The position numbers were made by a program, and so were the translations under genes. A model generated the notes under the pieces. The model was not told where the DNA came from. It saw only the letters and a program-made list of their open reading frames with translations, and did no database searches. From positions 124,001 through 188,000 of the forward strand of contig QAOA01004577.1 in assembly GCA_003255065.1 (NCBI GenBank): a DNA stretch of 64,000 bases, written 5' to 3'. The DNA is from Cercis canadensis. Its lineage: Eukaryota > Streptophyta > Magnoliopsida > Fabales > Fabaceae. Below, piece after piece: positions 35,601 to 46,712 of the stretch; within the stretch, counting starts at the first letter, position 1, and each line of letters starts with the position of its first letter.

Positions 35601-36626
35601 GGTGGCACCGACAGTATTCTCATCAACGCTGGCACCGACTGTACGGAAGAGTTCGAAGCCATCCATTCCGACAAGGCCAAGAAGATGCTCGAAGATTACC
35701 GAATCGGCGAGCTCATGACCACCGGTTACGCCTCCGATTCCTCCACTTCATCGCCCGATAACTCCGTGCATGGCAATTCAGAGACTCACACCACCCATTT
35801 GGCCCCCATCAACGAGGTCACACCGCAACGTACTGTGGCCCTTAACCCACGTGAAAAAATCCCATGCAAGCTCGTTTCAAAAACGTCCATCTCCCACGAC
35901 GTTAGACTATTCCGCTTTTGTTTACCTTCCGAGGACCAAGTCACGGGTTTGCCAGTGGGAAAGCACATATTCCTATGTGCTACCATTGATGGTAAATTAT
36001 GCATGCGAGCTTACACTCCAACCAGCAGCCCTGATGAGGTGGGGTACTTTGATCTAGTGGTCAAGATTTACTTCAAAGGGGTTCACCCCAAGTTCCCCAA
36101 CGGTGGGCTCATGTCTCAGCACTTGGATTCTTTGGCTATTGGTTCTGTTTTGGATGTGAAAGGTCCATTAGGACACATAGAGTACACTGGGAGAGGTAAC
36201 TTCTTGGTTCATGGCAAGCACAAGTTTGCCAAGAAGCTAGCTATGTTGGCTGGTGGGACAGGGATTACACCCATTTACCAAGTGGCTCAAGCGATTCTCA
36301 AGGACCCAGAGGACCGGACCGAAATGCACGTGGTCTACGCGAACCGGACCGATGATGATATATTATTGAAGGAAGAGCTGGATGGGTGGGCTAAGGAGTA
36401 TAGTGATCGGTTCAAGATTTGGTACGTGGTACGAGAGAGCAGAAGGGAAGGGTGGGAATACAGTGTGGGGTCCATCACGGAGAGTATCATGAGGGATCAT
36501 TGTCCACAGGCATCCCAGGATACCTTGGCATTGACTTGTGGGCCACCACCCATGATTCAGTTCGCAGTGCAGCCTAATTTGGAGAAGATGGGTTATGACA
36601 TCAACAATAATTTGCTCGTGTTTTAG
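32662..36626 (+). CDS. NIA: NADH nitrate reductase
   Basis: Four exons (32662-33688, 33811-33951, 34502-34734, 35286-36626) encode 913 residues, the usual length. The enzyme reduces nitrate to nitrite in the cytosol with NADH, the first step of nitrate assimilation. Domains in order: an acidic N-terminal tail (about 61-80, the stretch involved in post-translational control); a molybdenum-cofactor domain with the Mo ligand Cys188 in [10 protein letters not shown]; a dimerisation domain; hinge 1 with the 14-3-3 site LKKSVSTP, where Ser528 matches the regulatory phosphoserine of Arabidopsis NIA2; cytochrome b5 with heme ligands His571 (DHPGG) and His594; an FAD domain with RAYTPTS; and an NADH domain with GGTGITP and CGPPPM, ending in LLVF. 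The second intron begins with GC instead of GT. All key residues are present and the gene appears functional. Confidence 0.97.
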
Positions 36627-36639
36627 GCACTACTAGTAG

Positions 36640-39600
36640 TAGGCGGGCAGAGGAATATGTACATATACTTGTATTAGTATATTCTTTATATTTCAATTTA
36701 TTTAATTTTTATCCTAAATAAAAAGAAAAAGAAAAAATCTATGTGGACAACAACGTGAAGTTTTAGTCCTCCCAGTAAACAAACACGTCAAGATTTTGAC
36801 TGCACTTTGTATTAATAAAAGTTGCATGTCAAAGGAGATTTGTTTAGATATTTTTTATATTTAATATAGTATGTTATATCACATAAAAATAGTTAATATA
36901 TTAATAATATGTGTATAAATTAATTATTTTTAAGTTTGTTTAAGAAAATAAAATAAATTATATTTATATTCAATAAAATATAAAAATTACATATATTTAT
37001 TACGTTAGTATAATATGAAATACTCATATGATATCATAGAATCTCTTTACGTGAAATTAACCAATTAGTTTTGGTTTCCAATTTAAGAATTACTTTATTC
37101 ATAAATCTATTCTACAGAAGGTATATGCGTGTGCATGAAACGAAGCAAGAACAAAGCTTCATCTGTTTAAAATCGTTTGTTGTTTGTTATTTTCTTAAGC
37201 ACCTAAAATGTATATCAGTTCTTTCCCACTAAAAGTCAGGCACCCAAGTCTCACATCCATGGACTTCTCTGTGCATTCTCTCTTCCCTGTTCACAAGCAA
37301 AGACAGATTGATATGTGAGAGAATCTTGATATAAGAGTTTGAATTTTTTTTTTTTATGTTTTCTTTGTTTTTTCTTTTGATTTAAACACTAGTTGCAAAA
37401 ACTACCTCCCTACCAAAATCTGCGGTATTATGGAAATTAATTCTTAATTTATAATATTTTCATTACATGCTTTCAACTGTAATGATTTTCACCTCGTTGA
37501 TTTATAAGTTGTATTCATAAAAAGGTATTATATATGTTTATTTTGATTCCATCAAGTGTTAAATCACTATAAAATCTTTGACTTCTATCATTTCATTCAA
37601 AAATTGAAATACCTTTCAAATTAAGTAAGCTCTTTCTGTAATTCTCTTCCTAAACATAAATAATCATTTCATCGTGTATTTGTTTGGATGGAGACTGGAA
37701 GCTTCCTCCAATGTTCATTCATCAAACGAATTAGGGGTAGTATGGTAAAACCAGTTAACAGGTTAGTGGTATCTTAGTATTTAACCCTTGAGAGAGATTC
37801 TTAGGTCAATGAAACATGTTGTTTGGGGAGCGGAAAGGTCACTTAACCAAAGATTCTACACATACACACCAACACGGCCTCTCCTATAAGGCTATAACTA
37901 AATAAAGGAATTCCCATTTGTTCCGTAACTTGTGTTATTTAAAATTATTAAAGAAGGTGGGGACATTCACATATTACTGTGGTCAGTAGTATCAACAAAC
38001 GTGTTTGCCGAAAATGAAAAAGGAATCAACAAAACCAATCACCATTCATCTCAGATTGTTTCCTACTGGCTAGTCTTTCTTAAATTAATAACCCATTTTC
38101 TTCGCTTTATGTACAAAAGATATACACTTCTTTTTATTCTTTATTCCCTTGTTGCCGTTTCATTGCTTTTCTTAATAATTTTGATTGAGGGAATGGGGGA
38201 ACATTTGTGTGTACGTTAATAATTCTTTTTAATATTCAATTTCAACATTGGACACATTCTTGTGACAAAAGTAATGTTTTATTTTCTTTTTCGAGGTAAT
38301 GTGATGCAGGGCAGTGTATAAGACGAACGGTATGATTGGTACTCAACCATATAAGGGGTCTAATTTACTTTCAAAAGCTAGCTCATGAGTTTACCCCATC
38401 TTATATACTACCTACTCAGGCTTTTTTTTGGACGATGTGCGACTTCCACAAGACTTACCAATAGCGCCACCAGGGATTGCTCCTAGATGAGAGGCCATCA
38501 CTAACACCGCAGCGCTGCATTATAATGACAAGAATAATTTTTTACAATTAAACTTTTGAACTTATATAAATCACGGGATATTAATTTGTATTTTACGAGT
38601 CCATAAATCTCTCTCTGTTTTATCTTAGAACGCCTAGTTATGTTTCCTAGTTCATACCATACGCATAGTATCGAGGAATTCTTTTCTTTTTGAAATATGC
38701 CAAGTTGCCAAAACGGCACTACGTACGTGCAGTGCTTGAAGATATATAATTAACTTCAACTTGGTGTGATTTAATTACTTTATTGATTAAGATTAAGTTT
38801 CTTGTTATATATATTCCGGACAACTAATCAAAAGGACTATGTTAATTGTAGTTAACAAATACAAATTTAATAAGATGTGCTAAGATTATTAACTAATAAA
38901 GTGCCTAGCTATATGTTGACCACATTTAATTTGTTAAGAGAAATTCATCTATAACGCCAACACAAGTTACAGAACTTTTAACGTGCAAGCTAGCAATCTC
39001 CATCAAGCTATAACAAACAATAATAATGGCATGATCCACACAAGTTGGAAATGAACTCCAAAGACATTGGGAAGAAATAATTAATAATTTACAGTACTGC
39101 AAGCGCATACTTTTGTCCTTTTGTGATCAAGGACAAATTAAAGCAGTTTATTTAAAAAATGCACAGTTAATCATCTTTGATTTAATTGTTGTGTTAGGTA
39201 CTAAGGCGGCTGGTTTGAAAAAATCACATCAATTTATATTCTACTTATTTTAGTCTAGATTGTTTTTGCTTGCTTAAACAATCCGTGGGCACTTTAATTT
39301 ATTTTATAGTATTTATTAGTCACTTTCAAACATATTCAAAATAAAATTAAAAATAATTTTTAGAAACGGAAAGCAATAAAAGTAATACCAAATTTTGACT
39401 GTGGTTTTATATGAATCTTAGCTTAGGCTAGTGCTTCTTACTTATTCAAGTATGTTATTCTCTTCATGCATTTGATTCAGTCTAATGGGTTTTGTTTTGT
39501 TTTGTTGTTAGGGCCTAATGAGTTTCTGACTGGTCAAATATGGCACTTAAGAGACGTATTATGCGATTTATATATATTCTCATATATATAAATAATTGCA

Positions 39601-40005
39601 TATATTGGATTTGTATTAATTATTTTCTCTTTTAAATAATTAATCATATGTTTACATATTCAATTTATTAAAAATGCGACTTTTTTAAAATAATTTTTAT
39701 AATAATTAACTATATGTGTGTAAATCCGATATTTAGTTATTATTATTGAAAAAGCCTTGTTCACTTCAAGAAGAAAATCTTGTAATTAACCTAATGCAAT
39801 GATCTTTATAAATCTACAATTACTTTTTATATAATTGAAAATCGAGTAAATTTATGAAATTGTCTAGTATTTTCTTTTTCTATACAATTAAAAAATAAAA
39901 ATAAAACCTAGAGGTTAGTTTATCCTTCATCCGAAGGTCAAAAGAAGCCGTGGAGCAACTCCAGTAAATAGAACCACGAGTCTGTTGTCTACCAAACAGA
40001 TTTTG
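36640..40005. other. AT-rich spacer downstream of nitrate reductase
   Basis: Includes the nitrate reductase 3' UTR, a diverged MITE copy (36835-37047) and a possibly repetitive stretch at 38300-38520. No gene is supported. Confidence 0.6.
36835..37047. mobile_element. Mutator-type MITE, copy B (diverged)
   Basis: It aligns end to end with the element in the DUF1644 leader intron, sharing phrases such as 'gtgtataaattaa', 'tttttaagtttgtttragaa' and 'acgttagtataatatg'. The ends (ggagatttgtttagata; tatcatagaatctct) again form an imperfect inverted repeat. The copy is more AT-rich and I could not find an intact target duplication, so it is probably the older insertion. Confidence 0.7.
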
Positions 40006-40009
40006 CTGG

Positions 40010-41065
40010 AAGTGAATGCTTTTTCTACTTCAAAGACTTGAATATTGGACATTTTAATCATAATTCCAATGATACGATACTTTTTAACCTATTTTTTCTG
40101 CTATGATAGTTTTTACTTTTTTAATATTTTGTCTGTTCACTATCTATGTTACAATTTTGTATTTTGTCTTGAAGAGAGTGTGGCAAAATGAGAAATTGTA
40201 ATATTCTCCTTGTCCGGACGGTGTCACTGTTTAGTGCCGCAATTTCTCAATTTGCGGCACTGGATGGTGAACTGCTGGCCACTGTCTACAAGGGAGGCTA
40301 TTGTGCACTATTATCTGTTTGAGTACTTTCAAGATGACTTAGTTGTTGTTCCTTTGAATACGATAATGACCTGGTTCTTTCTTTCTTTTGGAAAAAAGTT
40401 AAAACCAAACAAGATCTAAGCTTCAAGAAATTGTATGAATTTCCTTCAGGTCCTGAGCCAAAGAGCATCATTGGGACCGTTCATGGTTTCAACAATGAGG
40501 CAATTCCTGAAGCAAAGGATGCGGTGAGAATCGATTTGGTGGGAGGTTTTGCTTTGCAAAAGGTAACATCAGAAAGAAGTTACTTTCGGTGAGTTTTATG
40601 CTTGAATGTTGTGATGGAACTAAATGGGAAATCCTCAGTCACATATCATAGTCTGGGCAAAAGTAGATCCCCATATAAGATCTGCTTGATTTAAAGACGA
40701 GGCAAAAATAATTGGGAATAGTTTTTTTAAAATATATAACTCAATTCAGTATACATGGTTTTGTTTTTCTATTAAACCCCGTGAAGGAGATAACTTTTCT
40801 AATTGATTTTGCAAATGGTAAAGCATGCGCCAAAAATTGCGGCACCGAATAGTGACACTTTTTTTACTGTCGACACAAAAAGAGTATTGTAATTTCTTAT
40901 TTGCAACACTTTTTTTTAAGAAGAAAGCTACCGTGAACAGAAAAAATATTAAAAGAACAAAAATTATCGTAACGAATGAAATAGTTTGAAATGTATCATA
41001 TCTATAAAATTATAATTGAAATATACAATATTCAAATCTTTAATCCTGCTTTTTCTCTCTACCTC
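40010..41065. mobile_element. Long terminal-inverted-repeat element with a captured exon-like segment
   Basis: The left arm (about 40013-40250) and the reverse complement of the right arm (about 40831-41062) match in order over more than 200 bp. Shared blocks include gaatattg, atgatac, tttttaatatttt, tctgttcac, agaaatt, gtgtcact and gtgccgcaattt. Between them lies about 580 bp without transposase. The structure fits a Mutator-like or foldback element carrying captured DNA. I did not find a clean target duplication at the exact ends, so the boundaries are approximate. Confidence 0.65.
40451..40562 (+). pseudogene. Exon-like captured fragment of unknown gene
   Basis: A 112-bp stretch is bounded by a good acceptor (tccttcag) and a good donor (aaaag|gtaac) and is open in one frame. 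It reads PEPKSIIGTVHGFNNEAIPE followed by AKDAVRIDLVGGFALQK. This looks like a complete internal exon with its splice sites, captured from a host gene. I do not recognise the gene. Confidence 0.4.
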
Positions 41066-41664
41066 AAGAAATAAAATATAAAAAAAAGGAAAATCAAATG
41101 TGATACGTAATATGAAAGAGTTGTATGGTGTTGTCAGAAAGTTTGACCTTGGCGGTCCCAGAAAGCCAACTGATCCATCAGCCACTCCTCTTGCCTCTTC
41201 CCAAAACCATTGTCACGTCCCTTTTAAAGTTTGAATGCGTGGTTGCTCTGTTTTCTACCACGCGTCTGTTTTCTACCAAACAGAAATGCACGTTGGAATG
41301 GACAGATACTTTTAGGCTTCCCAGGGCCATGTACTTCTAATTACTTGATTCTCTTTTCTTCCCTGCGGAATCTTACATAAGTTAATCGCTTTAAATTGCT
41401 TGACCATTCAACAAGACAAAACATATGTGGATATTAGTAAACTAAAGTCATTATTACAAGTCAACTTGGCTCTAGCTTATAAAAAAATAGAGATAAAAAT
41501 GATAGCAGTTGTTTTCATGTACTTGTTCTAAGTTGGTTCACCCACTTGGTCATGCTGTCTAAAGACAAAAACTTCTCGCTTAAAATGGTCACTAGCTTCT
41601 ATCTTTAATAAATTAGTGTCGCCTTTGATGGTGTCAAATTGACTTAAAATATACAGTTTGACAA

Positions 41665-42240
41665 AGTATTTATGAAAATAAGATAATTTTAAAATTTATT
41701 ACTAAAATGGGTAATTTTGATTAAATTAATCATGAGTAAATGGACAAATAAAAACAGACTACAAAAAAAATAACAGTTTTGGTTGAGTTTTGCTACATTA
41801 AAATAGCAACATCATGTCAAGTCTATTAATATGTATACCAACAAGAAAAAGACAAATGTGTCCTGTCACTTTAATAATAGCAGGTTTCATTGAGTCTTGC
41901 TACTTTGATTTATTATGATTCATGGAGTTCCATTGTTTTCAAAATAGCAAGACTTTATATTTTTAAAATATTCTTATTATTTCAAATTGAATCTGCTACT
42001 TTGTTGTAGCGTGATACTTGGAGTTTCGCTATTTATAAGGTAGCAGGACCTTCTCAAAAATGTGCTTGAGAAATGATGGTGGATCCCGCTATTTCAATAT
42101 AGCGGGACTCAACCAAATATGCTACTTTCAACATAGCGTGACACAATTTGTCCACAATCCTTGATTAATTTAATCAAAACAGTTCTAAATGGGTAAAAAA
42201 AATTTAAACTATCCCATTTATGTAATTTCTTTATAAAACA
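41665..42240. mobile_element. Foldback element with internal TAGC-type hairpins
   Basis: TTTTGATTAAATTAATCA plus a nearby TGGACAAAT on the left (41716-41749) recur inverted on the right (about 42146-42184), with weaker pairing continuing outwards. The interior contains repeated short hairpins, the clearest being CCCGCTAT-TTCA-ATAGCGGG near 42088-42108, and several copies of the phrase GGTTGAGT..(T/C)GCTA. No coding capacity. Boundaries are approximate. Confidence 0.6.
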
Positions 42241-43600
42241 ATATTTTTTTGTTGTCATTTAGCCCTATGATGGTACCACAATAACCAGCTCTATGTAATT
42301 ATAGCATGTGTATTACTTGATATCAACTTTTTTTTTTACCAAATGATAAGGTGCTTGAGATCCTCATCATGTTTAATTGTTTATCATGAACAGATACTCT
42401 GTTAATTATGGATTGTGAACTATGGAATTTTAAACAAATTTTCTTTGCAAATTACAAAATGATGCATCTATGATATAATCAAATGCAAGTCTGTCAATAT
42501 TATGGCATGTGACTCTCCTACTTCAAAGGGAAGGGGATTATTGAAACCCAGGATGGGGTTTACAGCAGGCCCTACTAACACTGATCTACAATGAGTTTGG
42601 GCCCAATCCAACTTAAATTTCCAATTATTCAATAATTGGTATGAAGGGGCCCAATTCTTCTGGGTATTCAAGCCACTATGGGCCACAAGGTCTGCCATAT
42701 TGTTGACAAAAAACTAATTAGAACAAGTAACAAATCAAATTAAAAAATTTAAGTTAATAATTTATGGGTTTAATGGTATTTTTTTTAGCCTTAGAAATAA
42801 CGATGTTCAATGTGAAAGGTCTAATTTCCATCATATATATATATTTTTTTTTTTATTCTTTAACACTTTGTCCTCTTTTGTAATAATAAAAAGATAAATT
42901 AGCAATAATATGGTTAATAAATTAAAAAAATGGTTTATAATTCTTTACAGGTTAGCATGTATGCTGCGCTTTCTTGTTCAGTAATTATCGTAGCCAATTT
43001 ATCTTTTTTCGTGATTTGTTTAGCTAAATTTAAAAGATTTCCGTCACCAAATGATGCTGCTGTCTCCCTAATCCCTATATCCGCATTATTGTTATCCTAA
43101 TGACCCAGACCCATCATGCTGTGATTGGTGGTCACAGCATCTGATTCTCATGGAATCAAGAAAAGGCTTTCAACTTGCTAAAGGCGAAGTTGGAATCAGC
43201 TACAACAAAAGTGACTTTGTTCTTGGAGCTTTAAGACTGTAACTGTAAATTCATTATAGACACACAAAAAAACTGGTGTGAGTTATACTATGAACGATTT
43301 GGGTAAATAGGGCGATACACGCAAAAAATCATTACAAATCAGAATAAAATGGATTTCTATATTGGATATCGCATTATTTATATTATCTGGAACAATGGCT
43401 TGGTTTATGTGTTTAAAGTGACCTCAACGGTATTAAATTTGCGCAAAAGCAACATCTAGTGTCACAATCTGCCTAACTTTATTCCCAGAACAGTGGTGAA
43501 GATAAGAATGAATAAGTTTACGAGCATGAGATTCTATATATCTTCGTCTTTTACTCAGCTTTGGTAGGAACACAAAAGCAACCATAACAGTTTTGGTCCC
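42241..43600. other. Spacer upstream of the calmodulin-like gene
   Basis: AT-rich sequence with no supported gene. The last few hundred bases are presumably the promoter of the calmodulin-like gene. Confidence 0.6.
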
Positions 43601-43610
43601 TTTTCTGTGC

Positions 43611-43620
43611 TATTTATATT
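43611..43620 (+). promoter_or_regulatory. TATA box of the calmodulin-like gene
   Basis: tatttatatt lies 69 bp before the chosen start codon, predicting transcription from about 43645 and a short leader. Confidence 0.55.
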
Positions 43621-43688
43621 GAGGGATTGGGGTATAATTAAGAAGCAGCAATACAGAATTGCAAAGTAGCTTTAATCTTGAATTGTCA

Positions 43689-44162
43689 ATGGCTCAATCG
43701 TGTCCTCTTTCTGCTGAAATTGAGACATTAAGTCAAGTTCTGAGACTTGTGGAGGCATTCAGAGCTTTTGATGGAGACAATGATGGGCACATAAGCGCGG
43801 CGGAGCTGGGCGGAATCATGGGGTCACTTGGGTACAGTGCTAGTGAGCAGGAGGTGAGGGCAATGATGCAACAAGGGGACAAGAACAAGGACGGGTTGCT
43901 GAGCATAGATGAATTCTTGGAGCTCAACACAAAGGATTTGCAGTCTGGGGATCTTACCAGTTTCCTCAGAACAGCATTTGAAGCTTTGGATGAAGATGGG
44001 AATGAGGTTTTGATAGGGGAAGAACTACATGATCTTATGGCCAATTTGGGGCTTCATTTGTCTCTTGACAATTGCAACAACATTGTTTCTTCTCTTGATG
44101 TCAATGGAGATGGAGCTGCTGACATGGAGGACATTCGTCTCATTGTCAATTGCCTCCCCTAG
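43689..44162 (+). CDS. Calmodulin-like (CML) EF-hand calcium sensor
   Basis: Intronless, 157 residues. I chose the ATG at 43689 because the open frame upstream begins with a non-ATG codon. Four EF-hand loops: 28-39 (DGDNDGHISAAE), 64-75 (DKNKDGLLSIDE), 101-112 (DEDGNEVLIGEE) and 137-148 (DVNGDGAADMED). Loops 1 and 2 are canonical. Loop 3 has Glu where Gly is usual at position 6. Loop 4 has Ala at position 8 and Asp rather than Glu at position 12, which usually weakens calcium binding or shifts it toward magnesium. CML proteins are cytosolic or nuclear calcium sensors that bind targets in stress and developmental signalling. No lipid-modification signal is seen. The exact CML subgroup cannot be assigned securely. 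Confidence 0.93.
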   Translation: MAQSCPLSAEIETLSQVLRLVEAFRAFDGDNDGHISAAELGGIMGSLGYSASEQEVRAMMQQGDKNKDGLLSIDEFLELNTKDLQSGDLTSFLRTAFEALDEDGNEVLIGEELHDLMANLGLHLSLDNCNNIVSSLDVNGDGAADMEDIRLIVNCLP

Positions 44163-45600
44163 ATGCCTATTATACAATGTTTTTAGCATATACTATGTGT
44201 GTACACAAGAAACTACTTTCACAATCAAATAAGAATAAGCATGCATTTGGTGTGCAACCTTCCTTTTTTTTTTTTTTTTCTTTGCTAATGATTTGGTGTG
44301 CAACTTTGCTCTTCACAATTTGCCACCTAATGATTAGACTTCGGAATCATAGATTCTAGCTTTCTAGTAACCAGGGGGGAATTCGATGCTTTAATTTTGC
44401 TACTTCCTTAAGAAGCTAATAATATATTTACAGTTCTATTCCTTTTTACTGTTTTAATTAAGCTTAGAGGTTTTGTTTTGCAACCTTGAAAATTGAATCA
44501 TCAGAGCATTTCCATAACAACTCGTCCCGATAGCAAATCCTTTCCCTTGAAATTAACAATGGAAGGAAAAATCCGATTTTAGCAAAANAAGCGCCGGAGG
44601 ATATTCACGGACACGGGATGCGCAGATTTGATTATTCTCTTCTCTGCAACTGCAAGCTAGCGGTGCGAATTTTCTGTGTCTAGAGGTTACAGGCTACAAC
44701 TGTTTGATCAAACCGAGAAGGTGAGAACGAGTTAGGGATTTGACTATTTGAGAATGGGAGGGAGGGATTGAGGGTCGAAGAGATGAGAACTTAGGTTTAG
44801 GGATTGTGATTTCTGATTTGTGAATTTGTGAGGAGATTTCTGAAGGGAGGGAGGGATAAGGAGGTGTAAAAAAGAAGGCAAAACGACGTCGTTTCATCAG
44901 ACTCGGTTCGGTTCGGTTATTTATCGGTTTTTCTTCAGTGGAACCGAGAACCGAACCGCATGTCTCGGTTTTTCAGAAATTCAAACCGAAAACCGGACCA
45001 CCTCTCTCGGTTTTGGCTTGGTTCGGTTCGGTTCGGTCGGTTTTACCGGTTTTCCGGTTTTCCCTTACACCCCTACTTGGCTCAGTGAAGCCACTATCTC
45101 AAATTTAAACCTCTCCAGCTGCAAAATGACAACTTTGATTATTTGATCAACTAACTCAAAGCAAAAAAACAAAAATATATATCACTTGATTTGTTATCAC
45201 TCCTAAAAATGATTTCCCTAACGTTGAAAAACTGGCTGTTTTTGTAGTAAACATTGTGAGGTTGATGCGTCAAAGAAAAAGGAGAAACAGATAGTATATT
45301 CATTACCAATCTAAAATAGTTGTTTTAAGAAAATTATACAAAAATTATTTATCGTAAAACAAATGAAGCCTTAATTTCTGCTCTATCACTATGAGTCCCT
45401 TTCAAACAAAATGCCTAAACGGGCTTAGATGGGCTTAATTAGTGATGTTTTTTCTGGAATGGTGGGTTAGACCCAAACTATCAGCGTTGGGCCTTGGACT
45501 CACCCAACTGGGATAGCCCATTGAGTTGGAAGGATAAGCCTTTCTGCGCATCCTCTCAATTCTCCCTTCTCCTTCTTCGTCGTCTTCGTCCGAATACGCA
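44163..45600. other. Spacer between the calmodulin-like and S13 genes
   Basis: Contains the 3' UTR of the calmodulin-like gene, a single N at 44588, and a CGGTT-rich low-complexity tract (44903-45070) that follows a palindrome at 44881-44894. A minus-strand open frame at 44694-44897 shows no recognisable feature, and I do not call it a gene. Confidence 0.6.
44881..45070. repeat. Palindrome plus CGGTT-rich low-complexity repeat
   Basis: AAACGACGTCGTTT (44881-44894) is a perfect 14-bp palindrome. It is followed by about 170 bp of mixed cggttcggtt and aaccgaaccg units in both orientations. Similar tracts are dispersed in many dicot genomes and are probably part of a non-autonomous element, but I could not define its ends. 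Confidence 0.7.
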
Positions 45601-45624
45601 GTGAAGAGTGAAGACAGTAACATT

Positions 45625-46712
45625 ATGGCACAAACACTAGCAATACCTGTGGCGCCCTCTCTCTCTGTAATCTGCAACCGCCATAGCTCTAATTCTCTTT
45701 CTAAGAGCGCCTCTTTCCCCATTTTGAGCCCTCCCAAGGTAACTACATCATTTCCTCAATTATTTCCCAACCTTCTTTCAATTTCTTTTCCTCTTGTTGC
45801 AATTGTAACTTGTCAGAGCTAACACGAAATCTAGCTTCATTTTTACTCTGTTTGGCTTCCGAGAAATTGTTTCCTTCGTGCTGGAAATTTTCGATTGCCT
45901 TGACTTCCTCCCTGGGGGTTTTGTTCGTTTGCGATACTCCTCGAGCTTTGGAAATTGAGCAAACAAAACCAAAGAAAATGAAATAACTAAAGCCCTAGAA
46001 TCTCAAAATAGTTCAAACGATTGGCAGGGTTTCAATTCGCTTAGCTCAAATTGATGTATAATATATAGTTAAATGAACTAGATTTCCCTTCACATTATTA
46101 AGTTTTTGGGTGTCAGTATCACACAAGTGCAGATTCTTAAATACGGCTTTTATGGTTTGTATAAACTGCAAACTGAATAGAGGGTTATGGTATTTTCTTG
46201 TGTTTGGTTCAACTCGATCAATCTGATCCACTATCTTCAGGTTCGTGGTCTAAGCATCCAATGCGTCCGTGTTGGAGGTGTGGAGATTCCAAACAACAAG
46301 AGAATTGAATATTCTCTTCAGTATATTCATGGGGTTGGTCGGAATAGAGCTCGCCAAATCCTGTGTGATATAAGCATGGACAACAAAATCACAAAGGATT
46401 TGTCTGAGGAAGAACTCATCACTCTTAGGGATGAAGTCTCCAAGTATACGATTGAAGGCGACTTGGTACTTTCTCTATCATTCTTTAATTCATTCATATT
46501 GGCATCTTTGTGAGTGTAACAACAATTCTTTTTGGGTGTTTCACTTTCAGAGACGGTTTAATGCGCTTAACATAAGGAGACTGAAGGAGATCCAGTGCTA
46601 TAGAGGGATAAGACATATTCAAGGGCTTCCCTGCAGGGGACAGCGAACCAAGAACAATTGCCGAACCTTGAAGGGTAAGAAGGTTGCCATAGCTGGCAAG
46701 AAAAAGAAGTAA
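45625..46712 (+). CDS. RPS13: Plastid 30S ribosomal protein S13, nuclear-encoded
   Basis: Three exons (45625-45738, 46241-46465, 46551-46712) encode 166 residues. The first exon (residues 1-38) is Ser/Ala-rich with few acids, typical of a chloroplast transit peptide. The mature part begins near [20 protein letters not shown], followed by the S13 helix-turn segment [14 protein letters not shown] and the C-terminal signature [17 protein letters not shown], ending in a Lys-rich tail. S13 sits in the head of the small subunit and contacts the initiator/P-site tRNA and, through its tail, the large subunit. The Cys in GLPCRGQRT and a tail without the usual ARTRKG are small departures. Plastid rather than mitochondrial location is inferred from the leader. 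Confidence 0.93.

Noticed and set aside
36826..36846. miR399-like sequence (tgtcaaaggagatttgt)
   Set aside because: The last bases differ from miR399, there is no complementary arm nearby, and the sequence overlaps the start of a MITE copy.
44694..44897. 67-codon minus-strand open frame
   Set aside because: Ser/Pro-rich low-complexity composition next to a repeat, without homology or a promoter.
45435..45737. 100-codon open frame antisense to the first exon of S13
   Set aside because: It overlaps the S13 first coding exon and promoter; the S13 frame has clear homology and this one does not.
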